A stretch of DNA of 64,000 bases. Origin: Chryseobacterium sp. GVT01B (lineage in GTDB: Bacteria; Bacteroidota; Bacteroidia; Flavobacteriales; Weeksellaceae). The translations under genes were made by a program, and so were the position numbers. Numbering within the stretch: position 1 is the first letter of the stretch; every line of letters starts with the position of its first letter. Where the stretch lies: contig NZ_JAHXYI010000006.1 in NCBI RefSeq assembly GCF_019970045.1, positions 1 through 64,000 of the forward strand, in the 5' to 3' direction. The notes beneath the pieces are model-generated. The model saw nothing but the letters and a program-made list of their open reading frames with translations. It made no database searches and was not told the origin of the DNA. This document shows, piece after piece, positions 16,911-26,439 of this stretch.

Positions 16911-17537
16911 ATGAAGATTGTAGATATAGAGAACTGGAACAGAAAAGAACATTTTGAATTTTTTTCTAAAATGGCAAGCCCTTATTTTGGATTTACAACG
17001 GAGGTAGACTGTACAAAAGCGTATGATACCGCTAAAGAAAAAGGATATTCTTTTTTTGCCTATTATTTTCACAAGTCTATGGTGGCGATCAATACTATTG
17101 ATGAATTAAAGCTAAGAATCATTGATGGTCAGGTGATACAGTTTGATACTGTACATGCCGGCAGTACGATCGGAAGACCGGATGGTACTTTCGGATTTTC
17201 ATTTACGCCTTTCTCAGAAGATTTTGAAACCTTCAATGCAGCGCTTCAGGAGGAGATAAAAGGAGTGCATCAGACTTCAGGATTAAGATTAAGCAATGAA
17301 AGGTTGGGGAAAGACCACGTAAGACATACGACCATTCCATGGAATTCTTTCAGTGCTATATTGCATCCTACAGATTTTAATACTACAGAATCGGTTCCTA
17401 AAATTGCTTTTGGCAGGTTCAACATTCGCGACGGCAGAAAATATCTTCCGGTTTCTATTGAAGCACATCACGGACTAGCTGACGGTCTTCACCTTGCCAA
17501 ATATCTGGAAGAATTTCAGAGACAGCTTGATCAGTAG
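16911..17537 (+). CDS. Chloramphenicol acetyltransferase-like protein (CatA type)
   Basis: 208 residues. The active-site HHGLADG (186-192) and the trimer-type fold of classical chloramphenicol O-acetyltransferases are clear, including VDCTKAYDTAKEKGYSF near the N-terminus. The length is normal for the family. The equivalents in environmental Bacteroidota are often chromosomal, so resistance is plausible but not proven. A hairpin terminator follows. Confidence 0.8.
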   Translation: MKIVDIENWNRKEHFEFFSKMASPYFGFTTEVDCTKAYDTAKEKGYSFFAYYFHKSMVAINTIDELKLRIIDGQVIQFDTVHAGSTIGRPDGTFGFSFTPFSEDFETFNAALQEEIKGVHQTSGLRLSNERLGKDHVRHTTIPWNSFSAILHPTDFNTTESVPKIAFGRFNIRDGRKYLPVSIEAHHGLADGLHLAKYLEEFQRQLDQ

Positions 17538-17582
17538 AGGATAGTTTAAAGATAAGGATTGGTACAATTTTTAACAATAATT

Positions 17583-17604
17583 AAAGCCGGATATTTCCGG
17601 CTTT
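17583..17604. terminator. Bidirectional terminator
   Basis: Nine-base perfect arms (AAAGCCGGA and complement) with a four-base loop lie between the converging acetyltransferase and Crp genes, with T runs on both strands. Confidence 0.7.
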
Positions 17605-17610
17605 TGCTTT

Positions 17611-18204
17611 TTAATAATGAATCTTCCGTTTTTCTATTTTCACAATCTGATCTTTCTCCATCTGCTTTATGGTCCGTATAACCGTTTCTACACATAATCC
17701 GGTGAGTGAAGCCATTTGCTGGCGGGTAAGAGGAATCTGGAAAGAATAAGGCGCTTTATCCTCATGATAACTCTTCAGGTAATCCATCAGCAGTTTGAGT
17801 TTAGCAACCGGATTCTGGAAAGAAAGATTATAAAACATGATGTATTTATAGTACATTCTTTCAGCAAGACATTCATAAATGCTGAGTGAAATTTCAGGAT
17901 TACTTTTGACCAGATCCAGAAAATTCTGCTTTGGCATTTTGTAAATGACGGAATCTTCTATCGCTACAGCATTCATGGGATAAGGCCGGTCAACAAAAAG
18001 CAGAGATTCTCCAAAGCTGTGACCATCCGAGAATATATTCTGAATAAATTCTTTCCCGTCTTCCGTATAATTATTGAGTTTAATTTTCCCTTTTTCAATC
18101 TGGTAATAATGGGTTGGAAACTCTTTTTCATGGAAAATCATTTCGCCTGTATGATAAGTTCTTGTTTCTGCCCCAAAAGAAATTAATAAACTTTCAATAA
18201 TCAT
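17611..18204 (-). CDS. Crp/Fnr family transcriptional regulator
   Basis: 197 residues: an N-terminal cyclic-nucleotide-binding beta barrel (about 20-120), a dimer helix, and a winged helix with QMASLTGLCVETVIRTIKQM. There is no cysteine set for an Fnr iron-sulfur cluster at the N-terminus. A 545-bp noncoding region lies upstream. The target genes are unknown. Confidence 0.85.
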   Translation of the reverse strand: MIIESLLISFGAETRTYHTGEMIFHEKEFPTHYYQIEKGKIKLNNYTEDGKEFIQNIFSDGHSFGESLLFVDRPYPMNAVAIEDSVIYKMPKQNFLDLVKSNPEISLSIYECLAERMYYKYIMFYNLSFQNPVAKLKLLMDYLKSYHEDKAPYSFQIPLTRQQMASLTGLCVETVIRTIKQMEKDQIVKIEKRKIHY

Positions 18205-18749
18205 AGTTGTGATTTATTTATAAAATAAAGAAACACCGATTTTCTTGATTTCTCTTATCATGTGGTACCATTCATATACCACATATATTCATTTTTTTAT
18301 GCGTGTTTAACCTTGAAAACATTGACTGAGATCATAAAAAGTAAAGGCAATAACACGTTACATTTACATCCTATCCAAAATTAAAGTATAAATAAAGGGA
18401 AACTGGCTGATAAAAGCAGTTAAGATATTTTTGTTTAAAATATAACGTGGTATCTATGTGGTACACGGTTTTTATAAAATTTTAATCATTTTCTCTTTCT
18501 TTGCCAGTATAAAAATGAAATAAAATTCATAGGTGTGATTTTTTTAACATAATCATTCAACAAATACAAACTATATGCTATGAATTATTGCAATATATTA
18601 ATGAAAACCAATGAAATTTTGAATACATAAAAATTATTTTGTTCCCGATGTTAAATCAGCAAAAACACAGATTGAGTAGAGAAAATAAAGACTTTGTACA
18701 GATTCACAAAAGATGTGGTATCTGAAATGAGTAGAGATGAGAAAGTATT
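18205..18749. promoter_or_regulatory. 545-bp intergenic region with TGTGGTA motifs
   Basis: No gene is visible. Four GTGGTA motifs occur: an inverted pair ATGTGGTA/TACCACAT at 18260-18284, direct copies at 18447-18452 and 18457-18463, and one at 18714-18720, just before the small HTH gene. They could be binding sites for the Crp-type or HTH regulator that flank the region. The remainder is plain AT-rich sequence. Confidence 0.45.
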
Positions 18750-19091
18750 ATGAAAAATAGAAAACCTGAACCCAACTTAGAGGATTTGAAGCAGAAAATT
18801 CTTGTACAAGACGAGATTATGGCCTTAGCCAAGGCAAATTCTCCTCGTCTGCTGAATAAATTCAGACTGGTTCATCCTGATTTTTTTAAAAAGTTATCCG
18901 CTATACAGCCTGCCCTTAAAAATTCTGAATTGATCTTTTGTATTTACCTTAAGCTCAATATGACCACTAAGGAAATTGCAACTTGTATTTTTGTAACACC
19001 TAAGGCGATACAAAACAGGAAAAACAGGATCAGAAAGAAACTCAATATTCCTTCTGAATTTGATATTTATAAATGGTTTAATGAAATTTAA
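18750..19091 (+). CDS. Small LuxR-type helix-turn-helix protein
   Basis: 113 residues. Residues 60-105 (LKLNMTTKEIATCIFVTPKA and the following RKNRIRKKL) form a LuxR/GerE-like helix-turn-helix, as found at the C-terminus of large Bacteroidota sensor regulators. Here the N-terminal half is only a short helical segment, with no receiver or TPR domain. It may be a stand-alone regulator or the remnant of a larger one. A 545-bp upstream region with repeated motifs suggests regulated expression. Confidence 0.65.
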   Translation: MKNRKPEPNLEDLKQKILVQDEIMALAKANSPRLLNKFRLVHPDFFKKLSAIQPALKNSELIFCIYLKLNMTTKEIATCIFVTPKAIQNRKNRIRKKLNIPSEFDIYKWFNEI

Positions 19092-19100
19092 ACCATTTTT

Positions 19101-19834
19101 TTATTTGATTTCTATTACATTTCTTTCCAGATCGTGATAAAGAAGAACTTTCCAACGGTTTTCTTTTGCCTCTTTTTCCCATTTAAGACGTAATTCCATT
19201 GCTTTTCTGCCATCGAAATCACTTTTATAGGCTACATGGTATTTTAAATAAGAGGCCTGTGGAAGATCATCAGCTCCATAGAAAGCTGTTTCGCCATTTT
19301 CCCTGATCCAGAAAACCTGCATAAAAGGAGTATGTCCACCCACTACTTCATAGGAAATCTCATTTGTAATCTGCCCTGATCTTCATCCATCCATATAATA
19401 TTATGCAGTTGAACCAGTTGTTCCAGAATAGTAAAATCAAAAGAGGGGTTGCCTTTCTTTTCCATAGCAAAATCAAGTTCACGTTTCTGGATATAAATCT
19501 GAGCATTCGGAAAAGTGGCTTTAAAGCCATTATCTGTAACGGTTATGGCCCCGTCAATATGGTCTTTGTGGAGATGGGAGAGTAATAGCTTCGTGATTTG
19601 ATCAGGATGAATATTTTCTCTTTTCAGAATTTCTGAAATCACAGTTGTTCCGGATTCATTTTTCCAGCCTATTCCTGCATCTAAAAGGATATAATCACTT
19701 TCAGTAATGATAAGAAAAGGCTGTACAGACATTTTGATTCCACCAACTTTATCAAAATTTTCTTCTGTTAAAAGAGTGAAGTCTTTGGTTTTACTTGCCG
19801 AAAAATTGCCTTCTTTGAGCGGAATGATTTTCAT
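19101..19834 (-). pseudogene. MBL-fold hydrolase broken by a frameshift
   Basis: The N-terminal part (from an ATG at 19834, opening MKIIPLKEGNF) carries the MBL motif SHLHKDHID and runs to about 19373. There the frame shifts: continuing in the other frame gives QITNEISYEVVGGHTPFMQV and 80 more residues to 19101. One missing base near 19372-19376 explains both halves. Together they make a normal glyoxalase-II/lactonase-like enzyme. It is either a real recent pseudogene or an assembly error. Confidence 0.8.
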
Positions 19835-20005
19835 GCTGCAAATTTCCTTAATATTTCTAACATTCAAAAGGTTTTCCATCGATATATATCATCAATAAAA
19901 ACAATGATACAGACAGAGTGTTGAAATCATTCTACTTACCGAAGAATCTTATAGTATTCATAGAAATGTAAAGCCAAGGGGCGAATAATTTCTTTTTTTA
20001 ATGAT

Positions 20006-20013
20006 TATCTTTG
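20006..20013 (+). promoter_or_regulatory. TAnnTTTG -7 motif for the MFS gene
   Basis: TATCTTTG matches the Bacteroidota sigma-A -7 consensus and lies 75 bases ahead of the MFS start codon. The -33 element is not clear. Confidence 0.4.
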
Positions 20014-20088
20014 ATCTCTTAAAAATCTGACGGATTATTTTTGGTCTGCTGTCAGTCACTTTTCAATTCAAATAAAAACTTATACGTA

Positions 20089-21285
20089 ATGCAGGAGAGT
20101 TCTTCCCACGGTATTTCCCGGACTGTTATCTGGCTTATGGCCGTTATTTCCGGACTGGTCGTCGCCAACAATTATTATAATCAGCCTTTACTGGCACTTA
20201 TTTCAGAAGAGCTTCAGGTTTCTGAGAGTGCGGCAAGTAAAATTTCTGTGCTTACCCAGATCGGGTATGCATTGGGATTGTTGCTGATTGTTCCGTTGGG
20301 TGATAAATTTTTCCGCAAGAAATTGATTTTAATAGATCTGTTTCTCGTTTTCGGATCTCTTTTATGGATGACTTTTGCTACTGAGCTGTGGATGCTGTAT
20401 GCTGCCAGTTTACTGATTGGAGCTACATCAGTTATTCCGCAATTGTTTGTTCCTATTGCAGCAGAACTTTCCTCAGATAAAGAAAAATCGGCCAATATTG
20501 GACTGGTAATGTCCGGATTGTTGCTGGGAATTCTTCTTTCCCGTTTTGTAGGAGGAATAGTGGGTGAAGTCTGGGGCTGGCGGGCTATGTTTGGTATTGC
20601 GGCAGGACTCATGATTCTTGTATGGCTGGCAGTATATAAAATGCTTCCTGAGCTTTCTCCTAATTTCAAAGGAACTTACAAAGAACTGATGCGTTCTGTG
20701 GCTCACCTGGCAAGAACACAACCTGTTCTTCAGCTGGCATCTTTCCGTGGTGCAATGGCATTTGGATCTATGTGTGCATTGTTTACAACTTTGGTCTTTC
20801 ATATGGAGAAACCACCTTTTAATGCCGGATCATCTGTTGTAGGAAGTTTTGGATTAGCAGGAGCTGTAGGAGCTTTAGCCGCTGCAAAAGTGGGAAAGCT
20901 TCAAAAATATCTGGATATTAACCGTATTATATTGTATTCTTTGCTGATCGTTATTGGAAGCTGGGGCTTTACTTATTTTGCCGGAGAAACCTATTGGGGG
21001 CTGATTGTAGGCGTTATTCTTGTTGACCTGGGTGTACAGTCAAGTCATATTATGAATCAAACCAACTATTTCCTGATCAAATCAAATGCAGTCAACAGAC
21101 TGAATACTGTGTATATGGTATCTTATTTCATTGGGGGATCACTGGGAACATGGCTGGCTTCCGTTGCATGGCAAAAGGCTCAATGGAGTGGGGTGTGTTT
21201 TGTAGGAACCGTGTTTGGAGTATTGGCCCTGATCGCTCATATTCTGTTTTCAAAAAGGGTAAATAGAGCAAATGCAGAGATGTAA
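20089..21285 (+). CDS. MFS transporter
   Basis: About 398 residues from the ATG at 20089; an in-frame TTG at 20041 is less likely. Twelve hydrophobic segments and the opening SGLVVANNYYNQPLLALI are typical of DHA1-type efflux permeases of the YgaY/YnfM kind. The substrate is unknown. It is transcribed alone and ends in a very strong hairpin. Confidence 0.85.
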   Translation: MQESSSHGISRTVIWLMAVISGLVVANNYYNQPLLALISEELQVSESAASKISVLTQIGYALGLLLIVPLGDKFFRKKLILIDLFLVFGSLLWMTFATELWMLYAASLLIGATSVIPQLFVPIAAELSSDKEKSANIGLVMSGLLLGILLSRFVGGIVGEVWGWRAMFGIAAGLMILVWLAVYKMLPELSPNFKGTYKELMRSVAHLARTQPVLQLASFRGAMAFGSMCALFTTLVFHMEKPPFNAGSSVVGSFGLAGAVGALAAAKVGKLQKYLDINRIILYSLLIVIGSWGFTYFAGETYWGLIVGVILVDLGVQSSHIMNQTNYFLIKSNAVNRLNTVYMVSYFIGGSLGTWLASVAWQKAQWSGVCFVGTVFGVLALIAHILFSKRVNRANAEM

Positions 21286-21307
21286 AATTTTATATTGCTG
21301 ATTGTTT

Positions 21308-21346
21308 AAGGCGCGGGATTTTATCAAAGATAAAATCCCGCGCCTT
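21308..21346. terminator. 18-bp perfect hairpin terminator (family A-like)
   Basis: Eighteen-base perfect arms with a three-base loop. The arm GCGCGGGATTTTATC contains the TTTTATC/GATAAAA and GCGCCTT modules of repeat family A, indicating shared origin. It separates the MFS gene from the converging HxlR gene. Confidence 0.75.
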
Positions 21347-21387
21347 TTATTTTCAAGTTTATTCAGGTTCAAAATCTGCAGAAACTC

Positions 21388-21765
21388 TTACGCTTCGGTT
21401 GTTTCCTGTGCCAGCATCATTTCTCTGTGTTTTCCTCCCCATTCATCAAGCTGTTTCCATATAGGAATCAGTTCCCGGGCAATATCTGTAAGTTCATAAT
21501 CTACTCTTGGGGGAACTTCTGCATAAACAGTTCTTTTTACTAAGCTTTCTTTTTCCAGTTCTCTCAGCTGCAGGGTAAGCATTCTTTCCGTTATTCCTGA
21601 AATAGAGTTTCTAAGTTCGCTGAAACGCAATTTCCCGTCCTTTAGTTTGTTTAAAATAATAAGTTTCCACCGGCCTCCGATTTTACATACAGCATAACTA
21701 AGATCACATCCCTGTATATATTGTCTGTTGATATTATTCGTTGAATTTTCTTTTAGCTTTCCCAT
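21388..21765 (-). CDS. HxlR family transcriptional regulator
   Basis: 125 residues. The Cys in QGCDLSYAVCKIGGRWKLII and the winged helix (FSELRNSISGITERMLTLQL) are typical of HxlR/MarR-like proteins, many of which sense reactive electrophiles. It is divergent from the hydrolase/MFS operon at 21925 and probably regulates it. A loose dyad (ACCATAC ... GTATACGGT, 21785-21809) lies between the two. Confidence 0.85.
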   Translation of the reverse strand: MGKLKENSTNNINRQYIQGCDLSYAVCKIGGRWKLIILNKLKDGKLRFSELRNSISGITERMLTLQLRELEKESLVKRTVYAEVPPRVDYELTDIARELIPIWKQLDEWGGKHREMMLAQETTEA

Positions 21766-21924
21766 TACTTACAAATTTGTTCGTACCATACATTTAGCTG
21801 TATACGGTGCAAATGTAAGGTTTGAGATTTAATTTTACACACAGAAAGCAGAAAATATGCGGCAATGAGGAACAATAGCGCTCACGTTCCCTGCAAAATA
21901 ATAGTAACTTAAATCAAAATAATA

Positions 21925-22863
21925 ATGCAATTAACACCTAAAATAACACAGATTTTAAATCATTTAGAAAAAATACAACCTTTCAATCCTCAGAGTTCCT
22001 TAGACGGAGCCCGTAAATATCTTGAAACAATGTCCCTTCAGCTTAGCGGCAAAAAGGAATCCGTAGCAATGATTGAAGAATTGGAGATTCAACAGGAAAA
22101 TCATCAGATTCCCATTCGGATTTACCGTCCCAATGGAAAGAATGTTCAGAATTCATCGGCTATTATTTATATTCATGGAGGGTGGTTTATTGCTGGTGGA
22201 TATGAAACCCATGATGCTGTAGTCCGTAAACTGGCCAATAAAACCGGATCTGTGGTTATTTTTGTAGATTACCGTCTTGCTCCGGAACATCCTTTTCCTG
22301 CAGGCTTAAACGATTCTCTTGACAGCATAAAATGGGTTATAGCAAATGCAGAATCTTTAGGAATTGATCCTGATAAAATAGGAATAATAGGAGATAGCGC
22401 TGGCGCAGCATTGGCTACGGCTGCCTCTACTCAAATGGGAAAGCATCTGAAATTTCAGGTATTAATTTATCCTGCAGTCGATAATCAACTCAATTCAAAA
22501 TCATGGGAAACTTATGAAAACGGGCCTGTTCTTAATAAGCAGGGCGGTGTTGAAGCATGGGATTGGTACCTTCCCAAAGAAGAAAAGGATAATCCTTTGG
22601 CGATTCCTGTCTTAATAAAAGATTTTAAAGAAACTCCACCCACTTTAATAATTCTTGCAGAGCATGATCCTTTGCTTGATGATGGGAAACAGCTTTCTGA
22701 AAATATGAAAAATGCAGGTGTTACACTTACAACAAGTCTTTACAAAGATATGGTCCACGGATTTATGCATATGGGAGAAATTCTGGAAGAAGTACAGTCT
22801 GCAATAGGTGAAATGGCTGTTTTTGCTCATCAAAATTTAAATTCTGTCCAAGAAAAAGTATAA
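21925..22863 (+). CDS. Alpha/beta hydrolase (HSL family)
   Basis: 312 residues. The oxyanion motif HGGW (84-87), the nucleophile GDSAG (Ser158), the acid in EHDPLLDDG and the histidine in MVHGFMH define a hormone-sensitive-lipase-type esterase. It is cytoplasmic, with no signal peptide. The stop overlaps the MFS start (TAATG), so the two are coupled. Confidence 0.9.
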   Translation: MQLTPKITQILNHLEKIQPFNPQSSLDGARKYLETMSLQLSGKKESVAMIEELEIQQENHQIPIRIYRPNGKNVQNSSAIIYIHGGWFIAGGYETHDAVVRKLANKTGSVVIFVDYRLAPEHPFPAGLNDSLDSIKWVIANAESLGIDPDKIGIIGDSAGAALATAASTQMGKHLKFQVLIYPAVDNQLNSKSWETYENGPVLNKQGGVEAWDWYLPKEEKDNPLAIPVLIKDFKETPPTLIILAEHDPLLDDGKQLSENMKNAGVTLTTSLYKDMVHGFMHMGEILEEVQSAIGEMAVFAHQNLNSVQEKV

Positions 22864-24029
22864 TGAAAAAGTACGCATACATTGGATGTCTGGGATTTAT
22901 AGCCGTTATTACAACAGAATTTGGGGTTATCGGAATTCTTCCACAAGTTGCAGAACATTATAAAATCAGTATAAACAAAGCAGGGTATCTGTTGAGTGCT
23001 TTTGCATTAATTATCGCTCTTACAGGACCTTTTATGACCTTATTTACGTCAGGGTTTGATCGTAAAAAAATAATGCTTGCAGCCATTTTTATGTTTCTGA
23101 TTACGGGTTTTGTATCTTCTTTTTCACCACCTTTCTGGCTGTTGATGCTGGTTAGGATTTTACCGGCATTTCTACAACCCGTGTATATTGCAACAGCTTT
23201 ATCTGTGGCAGTTTCCCAGGCAGATGACCGGAAAAAAAATGAGCTGATGGGAATTGTATTTAATGGAGTAGCCATTGCTATGGTTACAACGGTTCCTTTT
23301 GCAACATGGATTGCTGGACTTTGGTCCTGGGAATATTCATTTATGATACAGACTGCGGTAAGTCTGATTGCTTTAGTGGTCATTTACTTCCTTCTTCCCC
23401 CGATGCCTGTGAAAGAAAAAAAATCCTATGGAAACCAGATCAGAATCCTGAAGCAGCCTCCATTTATTCTAAGTACTCTGACTAACTTTTTCATGATTAC
23501 GGCTTGGTTTTCTACTTAAAGCTACTTTGCAGATTATCTGAACAAAGCAAAAGGAATGGATACGTCAATGGTCAGCTATATGCTGCTGCTGTTTGGACTT
23601 ATTGGAGTGGCAGCCAATGGAGTTGCCGGAAAAATGCTTAACAAAAATATTGCGGGTACTACGGCTATTTTTCTTTCCGGAACCATTTTAATACCTGTAC
23701 TTTTATATTTTTCTGATGGAAATTTATGGGCAACGATTGCAGTCATCGGAGTCTGGGGATTTCTTTATTCGCCAAGTTTTCTGAATGCATCTGCTTATAT
23801 GATTTCTTCTGCACCAGATTCACTGGAATTTGCCAACAGTCTGGCTACATCTTTCGGAAATCTGGGAGTAACGCTGGGAACTACGATAGGAGGTTGGATC
23901 ATCGTTACAAAAGGAGTAGCATATATTCCCTGGATAGGTGTTGTTTTCGGGCTTCTTGCATTTCTGATGATGATCTTGAAAAGCAGAGTTGAAAAACGAA
24001 GCGAGGTTGTTTCCATTTGTCAGAATTAA
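22863..24029 (+). pseudogene. MFS transporter interrupted by an in-frame stop
   Basis: A single frame encodes an about 388-residue MFS pump (opening GCLGFIAVITTEFGVIGILP) but carries TAA at 23517-23519, codon 219, between FFMITAWFST and SYFADYLNKAK. The sequence on both sides is intact, so this is a recent nonsense mutation or a sequence error. An internal ATG at 23556 could not give a full pump. It is coupled to the upstream esterase and, through it, to the divergent HxlR gene. Confidence 0.85.
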
Positions 24030-24041
24030 ACTGTAACAATT

Positions 24042-24073
24042 TTTGTTACATTGGATAAATTGTAGTAACTTTG
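24042..24073 (+). promoter_or_regulatory. Bacteroidota-type promoter for the DsbA-like gene
   Basis: TTTG at 24042-24045, a 20-base spacer, and TAACTTTG at 24066-24073 match the TTTG/TAnnTTTG consensus. The start codon lies 30 bases further on. Confidence 0.6.
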
Positions 24074-24103
24074 TACTATCAATTTGATTTAAAATTAAAT
24101 ACA

Positions 24104-24805
24104 ATGAAAATAGAAATCTGGTCGGACGTAATGTGTCCGTTTTGCTATATCGGAAAAAATAATTTTGAACAGGCTTTAAGCAAGCTGCCTTTCAAAGATG
24201 AAGTAGAAGTAGAGTGGAAGAGTTTTCAACTGGATCCAACTTTAGATCCCAATAAAACTCAGGATACCATTCAGTATTTCAGAGAAAAGAAAGGAGTTGG
24301 CGAAGCTCAGGCAACGCAAATGCTTGGACAGGTAACTCAAATGGGAAAAGGAGCAGGAATTGATTTTGATTTTGGAAAAACTCTGATCACCAATACTTTC
24401 AGTGCCCATAAATTACTTCACTTGGCTAAAAAGCACAATAAATCCAATGAAATGGAAGAAGCCTTGTTTATCGCTCATTTTATTGACGGTAAAAATGTAG
24501 GAGATACAGAAGTTTTGGTAGCTCTTGCTGAAAGTTTAGGACTTGACAAAGAGGAAGCAAGACAAGCTGTTACTACAGATCAACTGGATGATGAAGTTAA
24601 CCAGGATATTCTTGAAGCAAGAAATAATGGCGTTTCCGGAGTTCCATTCTTTGTGCTGAACGGCAAATATGCTGTTTCCGGAGCTCAGCCTGTAGAGACG
24701 TTTGAAAATGCACTTCAGCAGACTTATAAAGAAACTGTAAGTCCGTTTAAGGATCTTTCCGGTGGTGCCGGAGCTTCCTGTGATGCTGACGGATGCAGTA
24801 TTTAA
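24104..24805 (+). CDS. DsbA family oxidoreductase (FrnE-like)
   Basis: About 233 residues from the ATG at 24104; the in-frame start at 24071 falls in the promoter. The thioredoxin-fold motif CPFC (11-14) follows the opening KIEIWSDVM, and the GVSGVPFFVLNGKY block near the C-terminus carries the conserved cis-proline. There is no signal peptide, so it is cytoplasmic, as FrnE proteins are. A C-terminal CDADGC adds two further cysteines. A strong terminator follows. Confidence 0.9.
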   Translation: MKIEIWSDVMCPFCYIGKNNFEQALSKLPFKDEVEVEWKSFQLDPTLDPNKTQDTIQYFREKKGVGEAQATQMLGQVTQMGKGAGIDFDFGKTLITNTFSAHKLLHLAKKHNKSNEMEEALFIAHFIDGKNVGDTEVLVALAESLGLDKEEARQAVTTDQLDDEVNQDILEARNNGVSGVPFFVLNGKYAVSGAQPVETFENALQQTYKETVSPFKDLSGGAGASCDADGCSI

Positions 24806-24811
24806 GATAAT

Positions 24812-24846
24812 AAAACCCCAAAACAATTGATTTGTTTTGGGGTTTT
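24812..24846 (+). terminator. Terminator after DsbA-like gene
   Basis: Fifteen-base perfect arms (AAAACCCCAAAACAA and complement) with a five-base loop and a T run. Confidence 0.8.
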
Positions 24847-24873
24847 AATTTAATATATTAGAAAAACCTGTTG

Positions 24874-24881
24874 TATCTTTG
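24874..24881 (+). promoter_or_regulatory. -7 motif deciding the nucleosidase start
   Basis: TATCTTTG matches TAnnTTTG. It ends two bases before an in-frame ATG at 24884, so that ATG would precede or coincide with the transcript start; the ATG at 24920 is preferred for translation. Confidence 0.5.
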
Positions 24882-24919
24882 TCATGCAGTACCAACAGCT
24901 GTATAAATCTGATTTCTCC

Positions 24920-25501
24920 ATGATAAAAATTAACAACGAAACTCACTATTCAATTGACGATACCCTTTTTGTTTTTGCATTAGATTCCGAAGCAGGAACT
25001 GTTTTTGATGATAAAAATAAATTAATTACAGGCATCGGAAAGGTAAATGCAGCGATAGAATTAACCAAAGAAATTCACGCAAGAAAACCAAAACTGATTG
25101 TAAACTTAGGTTCTGCAGGAAGTAAAGGATTTCACAAAGGGGAAGTGGTATGCTGTACAAAGTTCATCCAGAGAGATATGGACGTAAGAGGGCTTGGATT
25201 TAAACTCTATGAAACGCCATTATCAGGAGTGCCCCCTGTATTGGAATATGGCCTTAAAATGGATGTCTTGAAAGAAGGAATCTGTGGCAGCGGTGACAGT
25301 TTTGAAATGAATCACTCTGAGACAGATTATAATATTGTAGATATGGAAGCTTATCCACTCGCGTTGATTGCTCAACAGGAAAATATTCCGTTTTTATGTC
25401 TGAAATATATTTCTGATGACGCAGGAAGTGACGCAGCAGATGATTGGAGCGTACAGGTACATCTGGCTTCCGAAGCTTTTAAAAAAATACTGTTTTCATA
25501 A
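24920..25501 (+). CDS. Nucleosidase (MTA/SAH nucleosidase-like)
   Basis: About 193 residues. Members of the PNP/UDP phosphorylase fold have the GIGKVNAAI loop, the NLGSAGSKG motif and the closing VDMEAYPLA and SDDAGSDAADDW segments, all visible here. The catalytic Asp in the last block is present. It likely hydrolyses methylthioadenosine, S-adenosylhomocysteine or a related nucleoside. It is transcribed alone between two hairpins. Confidence 0.8.
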   Translation: MIKINNETHYSIDDTLFVFALDSEAGTVFDDKNKLITGIGKVNAAIELTKEIHARKPKLIVNLGSAGSKGFHKGEVVCCTKFIQRDMDVRGLGFKLYETPLSGVPPVLEYGLKMDVLKEGICGSGDSFEMNHSETDYNIVDMEAYPLALIAQQENIPFLCLKYISDDAGSDAADDWSVQVHLASEAFKKILFS

Positions 25502-25509
25502 ACAAATAT

Positions 25510-25535
25510 AAATCCTGAACAAAGTTTCAGGATTT
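25510..25535 (+). terminator. Terminator after nucleosidase gene
   Basis: Ten-base perfect arms (AAATCCTGAA and complement) with a six-base loop and a T-rich tail. Confidence 0.7.
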
Positions 25536-25575
25536 TGTTTTCTATTTGTATTTTTACTTTCAACCCATCACTCAT

Positions 25576-26370
25576 ATGAAAGTTACTTTTTATAAGCCGA
25601 TGCATCCTGTTTTGAAAGATTATATTGAAGGATATTATTTTATAGAAAAAGATGATCATCAGAAACCGGTAAAATATCTTACATTTCCGGACAATTACTT
25701 TATCGTGTCAGCATGTCAGGATGTCTCTGTTACACAGGACAAAGGATGGGTAGAAATTACCAGATCTTCTTCTGAAAATATAGTGGTTGATTTTGTATTC
25801 AGATGCTCTGTGCCTACTGAAATTTTTTATCGGCAATCGGTTAATGAAGTTACCGTTTACTTTAAACCCTTAGGTATTTATCATTTTTTTAATGCTGATA
25901 AAAGCGAAGATCTGGAACAGGAAATCCTTCTTTCAGACTTTACAGACATTATGGGCACTGTTTTAAAAGAGTCTGACAGAAGAGTACAAATTGATATACT
26001 GGAAAACTATTGTCTTTCCAAATTCCGGAAGAGGGACTTACATCTGGCTTATACAATATTGAATGATTTTGAAACAGAATTGAGTATCGAAGAAATTGCT
26101 TCAAAAAATAAAATCACGAGACAGTATGTCAACAAAATATCTCAGCGATATCTGGCTAAACCCGCTTCAGAATTCAGAAAAATACAGCGGTTTCGTAATG
26201 TCTTGATTTCAAATAAAAAATCCAGAAATCTTACAGAACTTTCCTATGAACATCTGTTTTATGACCAGTCCCATCTTATTAAAGATTTTAAAGAACTCAC
26301 CAGGATAAGCCCCGGGAAATTCTTTGAGAATGTAGATACTGATCAGAATAATGTCTGGTTATTTATCTGA
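25576..26370 (+). CDS. AraC family transcriptional regulator
   Basis: About 264 residues from the ATG at 25576, preferred over an in-frame start at 25546. An N-terminal sensor domain (opening TFYKPMHPVLKDYIEGYYF) and a C-terminal helix-turn-helix pair ending in DQSHLIKDFKELTRISP. It lies 69 bases upstream of an S41 peptidase gene on the same strand; whether it controls it is unknown. Confidence 0.85.
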   Translation: MKVTFYKPMHPVLKDYIEGYYFIEKDDHQKPVKYLTFPDNYFIVSACQDVSVTQDKGWVEITRSSSENIVVDFVFRCSVPTEIFYRQSVNEVTVYFKPLGIYHFFNADKSEDLEQEILLSDFTDIMGTVLKESDRRVQIDILENYCLSKFRKRDLHLAYTILNDFETELSIEEIASKNKITRQYVNKISQRYLAKPASEFRKIQRFRNVLISNKKSRNLTELSYEHLFYDQSHLIKDFKELTRISPGKFFENVDTDQNNVWLFI

Positions 26371-26439
26371 GTTTCCATTTTTACAATTCATACAGAACTC
26401 ATTAAAATACATTTGTTGAAATATTAAATCCTTATTTCA

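Noticed and set aside
20041..20088. Longer MFS start at TTG 20041
   Set aside because: The ATG at 20089 directly precedes the conserved start, and the -7 motif lies 75 bases ahead of it.
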